Positions 48,185 through 62,264 of a stretch of 64,000 nt of DNA are shown here, piece by piece. The number at the start of each line of letters is the position of its first letter. The stretch's first letter is position 1. The notes under the pieces are model-generated. The model ran no database searches, was not told the DNA's origin, and was given only the letters and a program-made list of their open reading frames with translations. A program made the position numbers and the translations under genes. Source of the DNA: Pardosa pseudoannulata (Eukaryota > Arthropoda > Arachnida > Araneae > Lycosidae); contig CM063504.1 in the NCBI GenBank assembly GCA_032207245.1, forward strand, positions 24,240,991-24,304,990, written 5' to 3'.

Positions 48185-48832
48185 CAGGGCCGTAACTAGG
48201 ACGTGGCAAAGGCGGCATTTGACACGGGCGCATCAGTCATAGGGGCTCCACACCATGATGAAAATGGGATCCGAAAGAGGATGATTCAATCCAAGTAGAA
48301 ATAAGAAAAAAGTTGAAAAAAATATTTTTTTATTATAAAATTTAATGTGTTTAAGAATTATATTTTATGAATTTTCTCTTTTTTTAAAATGCTTCTAGAG
48401 ACAAAACTTATTATAGATTCTTATAAATTGTTTACCAAATATTCCTAAAATGTCTTAATATAAAGTCAGGTATTCGTATTAAATTTTAAATTAATTAAAG
48501 TTATTAACACCGAATTTAAATTCGTCAATATTTTACGAAAATTTAACGTACAAATAAAAAATATTCCCCTCAAATAAAGTATTACTTTTATCTGCAAAAT
48601 AATACTCCCAAAAATATTTTAAGTATTAATAAGGTAAAAATAGAAGAAAAAATTTAAAAATTATTATACTAGGATCATTTTAAGAACTAACAAAATAATT
48701 TGAGAGCTCATTCTAAATATATGATACAGAAAAGAAAAAGAAATTTCTTAATATATTTTCTCTCTATATTTGGCTGTAGGAGTGCATACCAGTTTTTAGC
48801 CACGGGTGTCAAAGGACCTAGTTATGGCTCTG
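48185..48832. mobile_element. hAT-type MITE 2
   Basis: It starts CAGGGCCGTAACTAGGAC and ends with the inverse of CAGAGCCATAACTAGGTCC. The flanks CCCCGGAT (48177-48184) and CCCCTGAT (48833-48840) are an 8-bp target duplication with one mismatch. The inner words GACACGGGCG and ACGGGTGTC also mirror. The 648-bp interior is AT-rich and noncoding. Confidence 0.75.
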
Positions 48833-48840
48833 CCCCTGAT

Positions 48841-50079
<1,239 letters not shown>

Positions 50080-50262
50080 TGCTTCTTTGATTTCAAATAA
50101 GTTATAAAGAACACTTATATTAACATATTAGTAAGCTTTTATGTAGCCGATTCTTCTGAAATCCTCAAGGAATTTTTACTGTTAGGGTTTTGGTAAATAC
50201 TATCTTGCACCCTAGTGAATAATAGCCCACAACCAACTGTGTACTGTGTATTAGATATAAAT

Positions 50263-50400
50263 ACACACACACACACACATATATATACACATATATATGC
50301 ATGTGTATGTATATATATATGTGTGTGTATACATGTATATATATGTATATATACATATGTATATATATATATATGTATATATACATATATATGTATATAC

Positions 50401-50433
<33 letters not shown>

Positions 50434-50454
50434 TACATATATATGTATTGTATG

Positions 50455-50485
<31 letters not shown>

Positions 50486-50528
50486 ATATATATATATATA
50501 CATACATATATATATATATATACATATG

Positions 50529-50598
<70 letters not shown>
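50263..50598. repeat. Compound (CA)/(TA)/(TATG)/(TCTA) microsatellite
   Basis: CA run at 50263-50278, mixed TA/TATG words, a TCTA run at about 50455-50486, then a long TA run to 50598. Confidence 0.96.
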
Positions 50599-50601
<3 letters not shown>

Positions 50602-50689
50602 AATATATGTATTCCCAGTATCCTCTTAAACTGATATTTACATCCCTTGTTGGAAGCCTTCTAACGAGAACATTCGTAAGTTTAAAAAT

Positions 50690-51510
50690 AATTATGATAT
50701 CAGGACGCAATAGCGCAATAAAGAGAAAAAGTTGTCGAACCACCGTGTATTACACTTCGCACAGAAATTGAACAACCATCCAACTCATGATTCCATAAAG
50801 AAATTTCCCTATCTCGCCAAAAAGCAAGAAAAATACAATAAAAAACAAACAAAAGCTTTAATGGCCTATTAACTCTATTTGCATAACGGATATCGAACGA
50901 AAGCGATCCGATAGCCTTAACGGAACGGCAGAAGCTGCCCTCCACCACCACCACAAACGGCCTGACAATTAAGACGAGCACATTAATATATCTTTTACGA
51001 GACAAGGTCTGTATATTAGCGGGCCAGATTGACTCATTAAAATACGGCTTATTGTAATTAATCCCCTGATCACTCGCGAGTAAGAAGCACGAGCGAAAAA
51101 AAAGAAGCATATTCATCGCGGGATAACCGCAAGACAGCAACCAAACAACCAAAAAACCGGAGACATTCATCGAACTCGTTATTTTTTTTCTCCGGGACGT
51201 CGGCGTGATGGAAACCAATCAAGGAACCTGTAAGAACAAAACAGCAGCAAAAATGGGGTGTCCTCCCGCCCCTCACATTTGGAGGTTAAGCACTCGCCTT
51301 CGTGAGCACGTCTCCACTAACACCGTCTCAATCCGGGGGCTCCTTTTTTGATTAAGTAATCGGTAAAGGGGCCCACAATAGAATTCGACACTAGCCTGTA
51401 ATTACCGTTGCCTTCACCAGAAAGAGGAAGAACAAAAAAAGAAAATACAACGAGACTCCGGGGGATCGGGTATAAACGGAGTTTGAGATAACGTTGGGCA
51501 GTCGGGCAAA
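50690..51510. promoter_or_regulatory. GC-richer noncoding block, candidate enhancer
   Basis: About 800 bp of balanced, non-repetitive composition between a microsatellite and a mariner. It contains an octamer ATTTGCAT (50877-50884), an AP-1-type TGACTCA (51030-51036) and TAATTAATCCCC (51055-51066), which combines a homeodomain TAATTA and an Otx/bicoid-type TAATCC. A 172-codon minus-strand frame (51218-50700) overlaps it but resembles no protein I know. Single words occur by chance; the composition contrast is the main reason to mark it. Confidence 0.35.
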
Positions 51511-51689
51511 TATTAGGTTGGGAAAAAAGAAATCCATTATTTTTTTCGGTAGATAGCTGTAGTGATCGATATCTCGTAAAGTATCGATCAAACAATTTCA
51601 AATTTATGCTCATTGTTAAGGTGACATTTCATACTAGAAAATATTTTTTACTGTTTTTTGTTAGGTCCATTCAGTTGCGAGTTACTGGG

Positions 51690-52721
51690 TGTTAAAAAAG
51701 GAAGTCAACAAAGAGAAAATTCGGTACATTTTACAGTTTTTCTTTGATAAATGCAAGACAGGCGGCTGAAATTGTGAATGGTGTCTATGGTGCCGATATT
51801 GTAACAGCTAATTAAGTGCAATTTTGGTTTCGTCGATCCCTGTTCAGGCATTTTTGATGTTAAAGATGCACCTCGCACAGGCAGGCCAGTCGTCGAAAAT
51901 GTCGATAAAATCACAGAAATAATCAAAGTTGATCGGCATGTTAGTAGTCGTAGCATTGTCCAGAAGCTAAAGATCAACCCTAAAAAAGTTTTAAATTATT
52001 TGCGCAAAGTTGGATTCAAAAAGAAACTCGATGTTTAGGTGCCACACCAATTAACACCAAAAAACATGATGGATCGAATTTCTGTCTTCAAAGCCTTGGC
52101 CAAACGAAATGAAATCGACCCATTTCTTAAACAGATGGTGACTGGGGATGAGAAATGGGTCAAATACGACAATATTGTGTGAAAACAATCGTGGTCAAAG
52201 CGCGGTGAGGCAGCACAAACAGTGGCCAAACCAGGAAGGTTCTACTGTGTATTTGGTGGGACTGGAAGGGAATCATTTATTATGAGTTGCTTCCGTATGG
52301 CCAAACACTAAATTCTGATCTCTTTTGCCATCAACTGAACTGTTTGAAGCTAGCAATTGACCAGAAACGGGCAGAATTGGCCAACAGAAGAGGTGTTGTG
52401 TTCCATCAGGACAACGCCAGGTCATACACATCTGTAGTGACTCGCCAGAAACTCAGGGAGCTTGGATGGGAAGTTTTAATGCATCCACTGGACCTGGTCC
52501 GGTGAATGCATTAAAACTTCCCATCCAAGATGGATGACAGGTCCGGATATAGTCCGGACCTGGCACTAAACGATTACTACCTTTTTCTTGCATTGCAAAA
52601 CTTCCTGAGGTATAAGAAATTGGGATCAAGAGAAGATTGTGAAAATCGATTACTGGAGTTTTTCGCCAATAAGGACCAAGACTTCTATGAGAGAGGCATT
52701 ATGAAGCTAACTTTAAAATAG
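51690..52721 (+). pseudogene. mariner transposase pseudogene
   Basis: Decayed frames show the expected order of motifs: APRTGRPVV (linker after the first helix-turn-helix), SSRSIVQKL, VTGDEKWVKYDN (first catalytic Asp), HQDNARSYT (second Asp), and YSPDLALNDYYLF (third Asp, Asn-Asp-Tyr instead of the usual Ser-Asp-Tyr). Without the insertion described below, 34 residues separate the second and third Asp, the mariner D34D spacing. Several stops and frameshifts break it, and a 60-bp foldback insertion disrupts it just before YSPDL. Confidence 0.93.
52461..52529. repeat. Palindromic insertion in the mariner transposase
   Basis: Two 34-bp arms (52461-52494 and 52496-52529) pair at 32 of 34 positions around one central T. 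A second small hairpin follows (GGTCCGGA 52540-52547, TCCGGACC 52553-52560). The normal coding sequence resumes with TATAGTCCGGAC at 52548, so about 60 bp (52488-52547) is an inverted copy of its own flank. Confidence 0.95.
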
Positions 52722-52839
52722 CAACAAATTTTACAACAAAACGGTGCATATTTGACCCAAATCGGACAATCCGAAACATGTTAAATAAAGTCATTAATTT
52801 CAAGCAAAAATAATGGATTTCTTTTTCCCCAACCTAATA

Positions 52840-55731
52840 TTTAGGATGGGAGCAAAAGCTGCTTCTTTAAAGCTATCCTCCTACAATTTAAATATCCTCC
52901 ACCTTATTATTAATACAACTACTACCACTAAAGACTAATTCTTTGATATCAATAGATACTTTAAATAATTTTTAAAACAAAAATTTCCGAAATTTTTAAG
53001 TATTTGAAATACTCCAGGTCCATTCGAACCGTCAGATATTTTCGAAATTTATCAATAATTCATCGTGTGGAGTATAAAACAAAAGCGATTTAAAATAAAT
53101 GTATTTTGACTAAAATAAAATCTACTCTTTTTAAATTAAAAGAATTGTTATGTTTATTTTGTACGGGAAAAATGGATATTTTAATTGCTTTTTTTCTGAA
53201 CCATTTCCAGAGAATGCTTCTGAGGCCAGTTAAACTTTATCATAGTCATAAAGGGTAAAAGTATCAAGATTTAAAATGACACTATTATACATAAAAGGAA
53301 TGCTCGTAGAATATGTTTCATAAGACTTCTTTTGAAACGATTAAAAATTAATAAATTTTAAAATTAAGATTTTACCCATAAATTGTAAACACTCTCACTT
53401 AAAAATATAGCTAATAACATTTTAAAATTTAAATCTATTTGGTAAAAACAAAATTAATTAGTTTTAAAAGTTCACTGACATTATAAATGCTTTTTTTGTA
53501 TGTTCCGGAATATTAAAATTCTTACGACATGAGAAAAGAACATTCTATATTAAAATGTGCTGAAATTTCTGTAGAAATAGAATAAAAGTTTCCATAAATT
53601 AAAAGATCATGTGCAGTGATTTAATACTTTGCCTATGCTTCATGTTAGAAGAATTTATGTAACCCCATGCTTCAAAAAGATTGCTGGTATAGTTTCACAA
53701 AAACCATATAATAAATCAGATACGCTTCAACAAAAACAGTAATGGAAGTTCAGATGTAATGGAATATTTGTACATGTTTATACTTGATTATATTTACAAT
53801 ACTGTGAAAATTGGTTTAATAACAACGTCTGTTAGTGTGAGGACTTAAATTGTCTCATATATTTCTGAATCACATTAAAAATAATGACATATTTAGTTGT
53901 TGCTAATGAAATGACCTTAAATATTTTATACAAAGTTATTAATTATTGTAAAAACAAAAGCTGCAACTGTGACAACGTCATATGTTTGTGGTTCATTTAT
54001 AATATTTATTTTATTCCATGAGGGATAAAGTATTGAAACTCTGAAGTTCATCTTGAGACCATGTCAATTAAAGTCCGTGCCATTTTAAGTTAAAGAATTC
54101 TGTGTTAAAAAATTATAAAGCATTTGGTGTAGGAAAAAATTGAAGCGATAAATCTACTTATAGTTAATTTTGGTAAAAATTATCTCAGAGTATAAGATTA
54201 CTAACCAGAGTAAATTATCATCTTCCGATTATTCACTGATACGAATCTTTTTTAAAGTTTTAAAACAAATAATATCTATTATAAACAGTAAAAGAACTTA
54301 CCTTGACAATAAAAGTGCACTTTTCAGCTTTTTTAATAACCTTGTCAATAGGGGAAATTTTAGGAAATTTTGCAAATGTGTCGTTAAAAAGTACGGAAGT
54401 AAAGTTATTGAGTCCATTTGTAACTCTGGTTTAAAAAGAAGGATATTATATTTACGTATTTATCACGGACGTTGGGAGTGATAAACTCTCTAGTATTATT
54501 CTAAAGACTACGTTTGAATCCAAGTAAGACATTATTTATTGTACAGTGTCATTCACTACTCATTCTGAAAAGGGGCGAAGTTATAAAAGCAGCTTCCTAC
54601 GGCTTTAATATTCAAAAATACATGACACTTTGTTACTTGGATAACCAAAACTACTAATTAAGTAAGGAAACCCATTATCTAACAATGACGTACGACCATA
54701 TGTAGCAGTGTCAAGGATACAGCAAATGAACAATTTGGAACAATTTAAGACTAATTCTTCCAAAATTTCCTTAGACTTTTACCATATCTATTAATACCTT
54801 CACCATTTCTTGTTTAGGAAATGATTTGTAAGTGGCACACCAATTAATTGCTTAGTAGATAACTTTATATCTTCCAAAGACACTCATTATAACAATTATA
54901 AGTAGCCTTCTCATGAGTTGACAAAATTGCATTGGAGAACCTAAAATTTTTTTTTATTTAACAAACATAATTTTTTCTTTATTATTTTTTAAATTAAAGT
55001 TGGTTGTTTCATTTGTTGTAACTAAATGAAAGTGAATAAGGAAAGTGTTACATTTGAGACAGTCTGTACTTATTAAATCTACCAATATTTTGTCTCTATG
55101 CAGTTGATTGTATGTATTTTTTTTTTGTGTAATATATCAAAATTATTAGACTTAAAATATCTCTTAAAAATTCTCTTATTTCCCATTCTGATTACTTCAA
55201 ATATATTTACTCAGCCACAAAATATCTTATCTAAAGAAGTCTTTAAGAATTCAAATTATTTTAGCAGTCTCTCAGAGCTCTGAAATAAATGCAAATTTTC
55301 TGTCCAATAGCCACATTTTCCAACTATCTCAGTAAAATAGCTCACTCCTACAATGATATAAATTTCTATCTGATTTCTAATAATGCTAACTAAACTTCTA
55401 TTTTTTGGGAAGATTTCGATCCGTGTCTGAATGTGGAGCCGATTTTTTTAATAGCAAAGTGTTTTGTAATCATTCATTATTCTCATTTCGCCAGAGATAG
55501 ACTTGTATCATTCCCTTCCCTGCCTTTGACTGCTAAACATGTTCTTTTGCTTACCTCGCAAATAATAATTTAAGTTCCACGTTAGACTTCTGCTTCTTCT
55601 TTTTTATGGAACAGCTAGAATGCATCATCTTTATTAATTAATAGAATTTAGATTTCTCCTTGCCAGTAGTCCGGACAAGTAAGAATATTAGGGGCTACAA
55701 TTTCATGTTATCAGTGGTTTAAATTGCACTG
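52840..55731. other. No gene recognised
   Basis: AT-rich, with a 103-codon frame at 54170-54481 that matches nothing I know. Confidence 0.5.
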
Positions 55732-55877
<146 letters not shown>

Positions 55878-55978
55878 CTTATGCCTAGACACATCCCAGC
55901 TACTGTTTAGATCAACCGGGGATATTAAAGGTGATTTTGGAAGAATTCACACATGAAGCATGTCTGTTTATCAAGCTT

Positions 55979-55980
<2 letters not shown>

Positions 55981-56071
<91 letters not shown>
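55981..56071. repeat. (CA)n(TA)n compound microsatellite
   Basis: CA run to about 56010, then TA to 56071, immediately next to the Tc1-like remnant. Confidence 0.97.
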
Positions 56072-56076
<5 letters not shown>

Positions 56077-56079
56077 GAA

Positions 56080-56935
56080 CAGCCATTCCAGTATGGCCAC
56101 CCTATTAATAACATGTAGGACCACCTTTAGTCCTCAAAATCACCAGAACCCGGCATTGTATTGACTTCACAAGGTGCTCATAGGTAGTATGAGGTAACTG
56201 GTACCAAGCGCTCATCAACTGGTCATACAATTTCCGCACATTGTAAGAGGGTAGCGTGGCAGCACGAATTTGGTTTTCCAGGTGAGACCAGAAATGCTCT
56301 ATTAGATTAATGTCAGGTGAATTTTAAGTCCAAGACATGATTTGAAAGTCATTGGAAAGTCCCTCGAACCACTCCCTGATGAATCGACCCTTATGATATG
56401 ATGCATTATCCTATTGGCGAACACCATCCCCTGCGGAAATACTGTTATCATGAATGAAAGAACCTGGTCTGCAACGATGTCCACTTAGAACACAAACGTC
56501 AGGAATTGCTCTATGGGGATTATGGGTCCTAATGTGCTCCATGGAAACATTGATCACACCATAATACCCCCCCACACACACACACACACATGGGCTTGTC
56601 TCTGTTCAACTGTGCATCCGAACGCCAGGGTTTCCTTTGGAAATCGTCGTATTCGCACACGTTTGTCAATGTGATTGACCAGAAATAAGTGATTCGATGA
56701 ACAAAGCAACTTTTTTCCATTCTTCTAATTCCAATTCCGATGTTTCTTGCGCCATTGCAGAGCAGCTAACAATGACGTGTTGTCAGTGCAGGGATATGCT
56801 TCAGCCTCCAGCTGTGTAGGCCAGTATGTAGCAATGTAAGCTGCACAGTGTGTTCAGAAACATTGTGTGGATTACCGCTGTTGTAGCTGGTAGATCTTTC
56901 GGCTATCGTAGCTCTTTAATAAAGGCGAATAATGA
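56080..56935 (-). pseudogene. Tc1-like transposase remnant
   Basis: Read on the minus strand, DNASYHKGRFIREWFEGL, SNDFQIMSW, SPDINLIEHFWSHLE and then SIQCRVLVILRTKGGPTCY follow in the order of the Tc1 DDE domain and C-terminus. The DNA.xxH Asp and the Glu in IEHFW are visible and are 34-35 residues apart. A stop replaces the Gln before DNA and frameshifts occur upstream. A (CA)n expansion (about 56572-56590) sits inside. I found no terminal repeats. Confidence 0.8.
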
Positions 56936-59927
56936 GTGACAATCTTCTCTTTCCCCTGGAATTAATGTGCTGTGGACAACATACCGCTGGCCGGCGACTA
57001 GTAGTTTCACCATCCCTGCATCACTTTCGATATGTGCTCACAACAACTGCACGTGAACAGTCCACTAAATGCGCCGTTCGTTATACTGATGTTCCCCATA
57101 GACGAACCATAAAGATTTAACTTTTATAGAAATCCGATAAATCAGCTGCTTTTCCCATCATGGCTAATCCCACTGTGTTTCGAAAGACAATATATAACAG
57201 CCTTATATACTTCAACATGATAAACAGGATTATAGTTCATAAGAGTGAGTTATCAATTAAATTCAAGATACATACATTGGAAGACTGTCGATGATGTATG
57301 GGAGATTTATATTCAAAAGTTAAAGAAGAGAGACTTTGGAAAGCTTTAGATTGAGATCAGTGCATGACTGCCTGGTTGATCATCTTCATAAAAGGTGTAT
57401 ATTGCCATTCTCCTTGTGGAATCTATGTTGCAATGTGAACAAATTACACTTTGTTGTCGGTTTATACATAACTGCAGCATAAAGACAATGATATTCTACC
57501 CCATGAGTTTGGTTACGGATCTCAAATTTTGGTGTAGACTTTTGGGATACTTTTCTCTTAACTTTCGAAAGTTGTTTTTCAAAAATGATTTTCGAAAGTT
57601 AAGAGAAAACCAGAGAGAGAATTTTGAGTCCACAATTTGTGTTTTAAGGGGTTTCTAAATTTTTACGTTTATTCGTTCTTTTTGTGTTGGTACGCTGCCT
57701 ATTTGTGTGGAACAATATCTATTACTGACATACGTAAAAACAATAAATAGACCAGTCTTAGGGTAAAATCATCTTTTTATTGCTGAAGTTTAAGGGACAT
57801 CAAATCATATTCATAACAACCATCTAGGAAATATAAAAAATGACCACTTCTAAAATGCTTATGATCTATAGGATCGAGTATAAAAAATGATACAAAACAT
57901 ACAACATGTTGAGTTTCCTTCAAATTTTGTCCTCCGTCCTTAATTCTTACTTATTTCTAAAATCAACCATAAAAAACTGTATCTTATGGACAAAATTTAA
58001 AATTACCCTGTATGATTATTTTTAAAATAATGTACAGAATGAGTATTAAATTTAATACTCATTGCCCTCAAATAACCAAATTCAAACCAGCCCTTAATTG
58101 TAAATTTGATGTACTTTTAATAACTTTAGAATACTCATCTAAATTATTTTTAGGTTTTCATCATGCGATAAATAATTTTACCAATTATCATTCTAATGGA
58201 ATTATATTTTCTGACAAACTTTTCTGTAATTTTTTTACAGAAAAATCAGTGTTTCTCAAACTATGGCTTAATTTTTAATAAATGTCATCCTACCATTAAA
58301 CACAGTAAAAATAAACTTCGAAGGTTTATGAGTTAAATAAATCGTAAACATAATGTACTTTTGTGTCGATATGTTATCTGTTATTCTTGATTACGTATAC
58401 AGATAAGGGATCAAATTGTACGTATACACGCATATATACTAATTACTATTTAAATAAAATGTAAGCTGTTTACTGTTAAATATTTAAACATAGCAGGTAA
58501 ATTCTTTTTGGCATAAATTAATGTTAGAATGATTGTTTAAAATGCGTGTTCGTTATATCACAACAATCTTAATTAAGTTATAAAACACACATACACATAA
58601 TTTAAATATATGCTTGTGTTTGTATGAGTCTTTATTCAAACTGGCTAAATGGTGGGATTAATGTGAAATACACCTGAGGCGAGATTCAATTTAAAGGAAA
58701 CTCAATTTGACACATATCTTTCCCACGTGGTCTATCATTACATCCTAGTATATATGCTTTGCTGTAAGGGTCACACTAAATGCTTTTCAATAAGTTAACA
58801 GTGATGTCCAGCGTTAGGGGCTGAAACGACGTGGATTAGAATCATTTGCAAATGCAAAGTGTTACAAAAGGTGACATCAATACAAAATGGTATATGTTTA
58901 CAAATAAAATACATAGAAATCCAAGGAATAAAAACATTCACAAAACCACTCGGAATTAAACACTTTCATAGAAAATTATGTAGAATGCAATTGAATGGCT
59001 CATAACTTGACGAGATGAATGAAGACAACTTAGAATTCAGACTTATTACTATTTCTTTTAATTAGGAAAATATATAGTCGAAAGTATGATAAGAAAAAAT
59101 GTACAGAAGATAAGAATTCTGGTAATTTTGTACAAAAATAAATCATCGAGATTTTCATAGCATAATAATATTTAATAAAACTGCCAGCGAAATAAAATTT
59201 AAGAACAAACTGTTATCAAATTGAACTAAATCTATTGAAAATATATCAAATTGAAAATAAAACTTTAAAAAGTTTCTCAAATCAATTAAGAAAAAATTCA
59301 AATATTTTCGTGTACATTTACTTCGAAACTAATCTAAAGGAGAAATAAGATACATCAGCAACACCTCTCAAAAAATTTTAAAGGTCTTAATTTTTATACA
59401 TCATTAATGAAGTAAAAAATAAATTAACAAATATGTGATTTACTTTTCCGATAATACTGAGTCTAATCAACTATCAGTGTTTCGCATTAATATGCATAAT
59501 AATATTGTAATAAAATAAAAATGCTACTGTTATTGTAAATAATTAGTAATGATAAATAAAAATTGATAACTTGTAAAATATATTTTAGCATCGAATGAGT
59601 CTAAATGCTGAATAACAAGCCGTAAGTATTTAAACAGTTTTAAAAGAATAGTGAGAAAACCTTATATTTATAAAACCTCTGATTAGAGCATTAGAGTCTT
59701 ATTCCAAATGAAAAACTCTTTTTTATACAATGAAAATATTCTCTTTTGAGCATTGATATGTTACCTGTTATTTTTTATGCATGAATAATAAATTCATAAT
59801 AAGTGGCATTTGTAATTAATAGCCTCTACTAAAAGATGAAATTATTTTACAATTGGCTGCTAATAACCAGCAGGAATTTGAAATTAGCATTTACGGGTCA
59901 GAGGACAATATCACGATCAAATATTAA
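56936..59927. other. No gene recognised; two perfect inverted repeats
   Basis: AT-rich. It holds a 20-bp perfect inverted repeat (57551-57570 and 57590-57609) and a 24-bp perfect palindrome (58039-58062). No exon seen. Confidence 0.45.
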
Positions 59928-60440
59928 AACCCATTAATGCCTAGCATCAATTTTTATGGACAGTTAAGAAAAATAGCTTCAAAATGTTTATGCTTTCTTT
60001 GGGTGTTTTTTTTTAGATAAGATAGATAGAAATTCTATAAACAATCTATCAAATTTTCGATCCCATGAAATTTTACTATTTTTAATTTTGACATTTGGAT
60101 ACTTTTCTGCATTTTATGATTTTTCAAGCCTATTACACAAATTCACATTTTAGGTCTGTACTTCGACTGAAATCCTATCAAATAGCTTTATGCGTTATAA
60201 AGCTTTTTTTACAGTACGATGTTCACATGCAATGCCGAAGAAATCCATTATCATATTTTTACTTTTTTTATATATAACTGGCATCTTATGATATTTAAAA
60301 GATAGCTCATCACGAAGGAGGACAGGCTGTAATATTCAAAGTTGTTTCATATTTGTTTTACACTGCGCAGTCCCTAATAACGTTTTGAGTGATTTTTTAG
60401 GTATTCATCAATATATATTAGGCCGAACTGACTTGGCCGT
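59928..60440 (+). repeat. Dispersed repeat family, copy 2 (possible MITE)
   Basis: It starts AACCCATTAATGCC and ends with an inverse-like GGCCGTTAATGGGTTA, suggesting terminal inverted repeats of about 15 bp. Its interior matches 12691-13520 in word order. No coding content is seen. A piggyBac-type origin is possible from the TTAACCC-like ends but no clean TTAA duplication is visible here. Confidence 0.55.
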
Positions 60441-60780
60441 TAATGGGTTACGTGAAGGAAGAATGTTTGTCAAACTTAAAATATGTCATTAGGGCATCCC
60501 TCTGACAAGATATTATTCAGTTCAATCTTGCTCATGAACCATTAATTAAATTTCATGTTTGTCTTACTCTGTGCAGACCAAAATAACGTAGACTTAAGAT
60601 ATTTAACAATATAAATTCAGCAGAAATGACTCGGGCATTAATGGGTTATGTGATAGAATTTTTGACAAACATAAAGCATACCATCAGGACATCTATCTGA
60701 CAACATATTATTCAATCCAATCATGCTTATGAGCCATTGGTTAAATTTTCGACAATTTAATAGTAAACTTTTCTTGGGAT
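60345..60780 (+). repeat. Two-copy tandem duplication, period 206 bp
   Basis: CTGCGCAG at 60363 and CTGTGCAG at 60569 anchor two units sharing TCAacAATATA, GACTtGGcCgTTAATGGGTTA, GACAaGATATTATTCA and GA.CCATT..TTAAATTT. The duplicated part includes the right end of repeat copy 2 plus flanking DNA. Confidence 0.8.
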
Positions 60781-61669
60781 TACAAAACCACACCTTCGAG
60801 CAAGGACTGAAATCACTTCACACTTACAACATCACCACTGTGCTTTACTATTTTTTTTTATCATTTTCGATATGTTGAAGACAAATGAGTAACTTCTAAC
60901 AAACCTATAGTCGTAGGTTTTAGTCTTCGTACGTTTAGTTACAAAACTACACACAAAAACACTGGGAAGATCCTCGGCCTCTGAAATGTATCTTCTGAAC
61001 ACCTACGTAGGTCCTACATAAAACTAAGTTTTTGGTGTCATTCAGTTTTTCTAAATAAATATGTTACCAAGCAATGAATGATATTTTTGCAACACTCGTA
61101 ACACAAAGATTGTTGATTCAAGATATGTAAATTTTTCAATACGTTTTTCCTAAATCAAGGCTTTTTGTTGTAAAAGAAAAACCATAATTATGAGTATCTG
61201 TTTAGTTTTAAAGCATAGGAAGGTTTTTACTTTTGAAGTTATACCATATATATTAAACATTATTATGAAAGGAGTAAACCTTAAATTAAATAATCTTTTA
61301 TATTACTACATTATTATTTATATATTGTTTTCTATAAGTTAACACGCTTTATTAATGTATGCATTTCTATATCTAATATAAATTCCAGATAAAAAGAGAT
61401 TTATGAACCGTTTGAGGTACGTTAAATTACAACTCTTCGAAATTTTAGGCGATGTTATTTAAATTTTTATTTACCCTGACATAAAATATTCTTTGTTTAG
61501 AATGAACTTTTCTTATGCAATTTAAATTTGTTTATGGATTTTACATTTTTGCTATGTTAGGTAAAGCTCAAATAATAGAATTGAATGAAAAAAAAGTTAT
61601 AAATTATAGGAAAGAAAAATGTATTATAATATTTAGCCTTCTCCCTATTCTGCACCCCACCTTTTCTAA
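60781..61669. other. No gene recognised
   Basis: AT-rich. Nothing supportable. Confidence 0.5.
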
Positions 61670-62240
61670 TTACCTACATTTCATAAAGTAGTCGAAAATC
61701 GGTTCTCCGTTCCTTTTCAAAATAAATCTTGCATCGTGAAGAAGAAAATAAAAAGAGAACGTTAATAAACAACAAACTGAACAAACCAACGATCGCCACG
61801 AATGTCACTTCTAGAACTGGTATGTTCCGCTAGCCATGCGTAAAAATCACCCTTTTATTGCCGAAAAACGTTTACACTCACGTTAAACTCTAATAATTCA
61901 CACTGAGGCCGAGATTAATCCCGCCATGATTATATAGAGGAATACTCCAGAAAACGCTTCCTCACGATTTGGTAATTTTGTGGAGAAATCGTGAGTATTC
62001 GAGTGGACTGTGAAATTCGTCCGCGTTCGGAGATCGGTGGGTGAACAAAGAACTGCGTTTTCGTCTCCTGAAGTCGTCTTGGCTTGTAGCTTCTATGCAC
62101 AACACGACGAAACTCCTGTCGCATGGATGCTTTTCTTGGTCGAGAAGACGATGTCTCAGCAGGGAACTTGCCACTCCGACCTATTACACAAGGAAGAAAT
62201 AGATGCAATTGTATTGAAAGCACCATCAAGCATCTAAAAG
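61670..62240. promoter_or_regulatory. GC-richer noncoding block, candidate regulatory element
   Basis: Mixed-composition stretch in AT-rich surroundings. It includes ATTAATCCC (61914-61922), which also occurs in the block at 50690, and a TATATAGAGG word just after it. Frames of 148 codons (-, 61930-62376) and 75 codons (+, 62010-62237) are unrecognised. Evidence is compositional only. Confidence 0.25.
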
Positions 62241-62264
62241 AACTGTTCAAATATAAGCAGTTGT

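Larger units (their letters stand above)
51513..52837 (+). mobile_element. mariner transposon (Tc1/mariner, D34D), dead copy with intact ends
   Basis: The element is 1,325 bp and flanked by TA (51511-51512, 52838-52839). Terminal inverted repeats of about 33 bp begin TTAGGTTGGGAAAAAAGAAA on the left; the right end inverts to TTAGGTTGGGGAAAAAGAAA, with one mismatch over the paired length. Size, TA target and ends fit the mariner family. Confidence 0.95.

Noticed and set aside
50700..51218. 172-codon open frame on the minus strand
   Set aside because: It resembles no known protein and overlaps other open frames in a GC-richer block where stops are rarer. Kept only as part of the candidate regulatory block.
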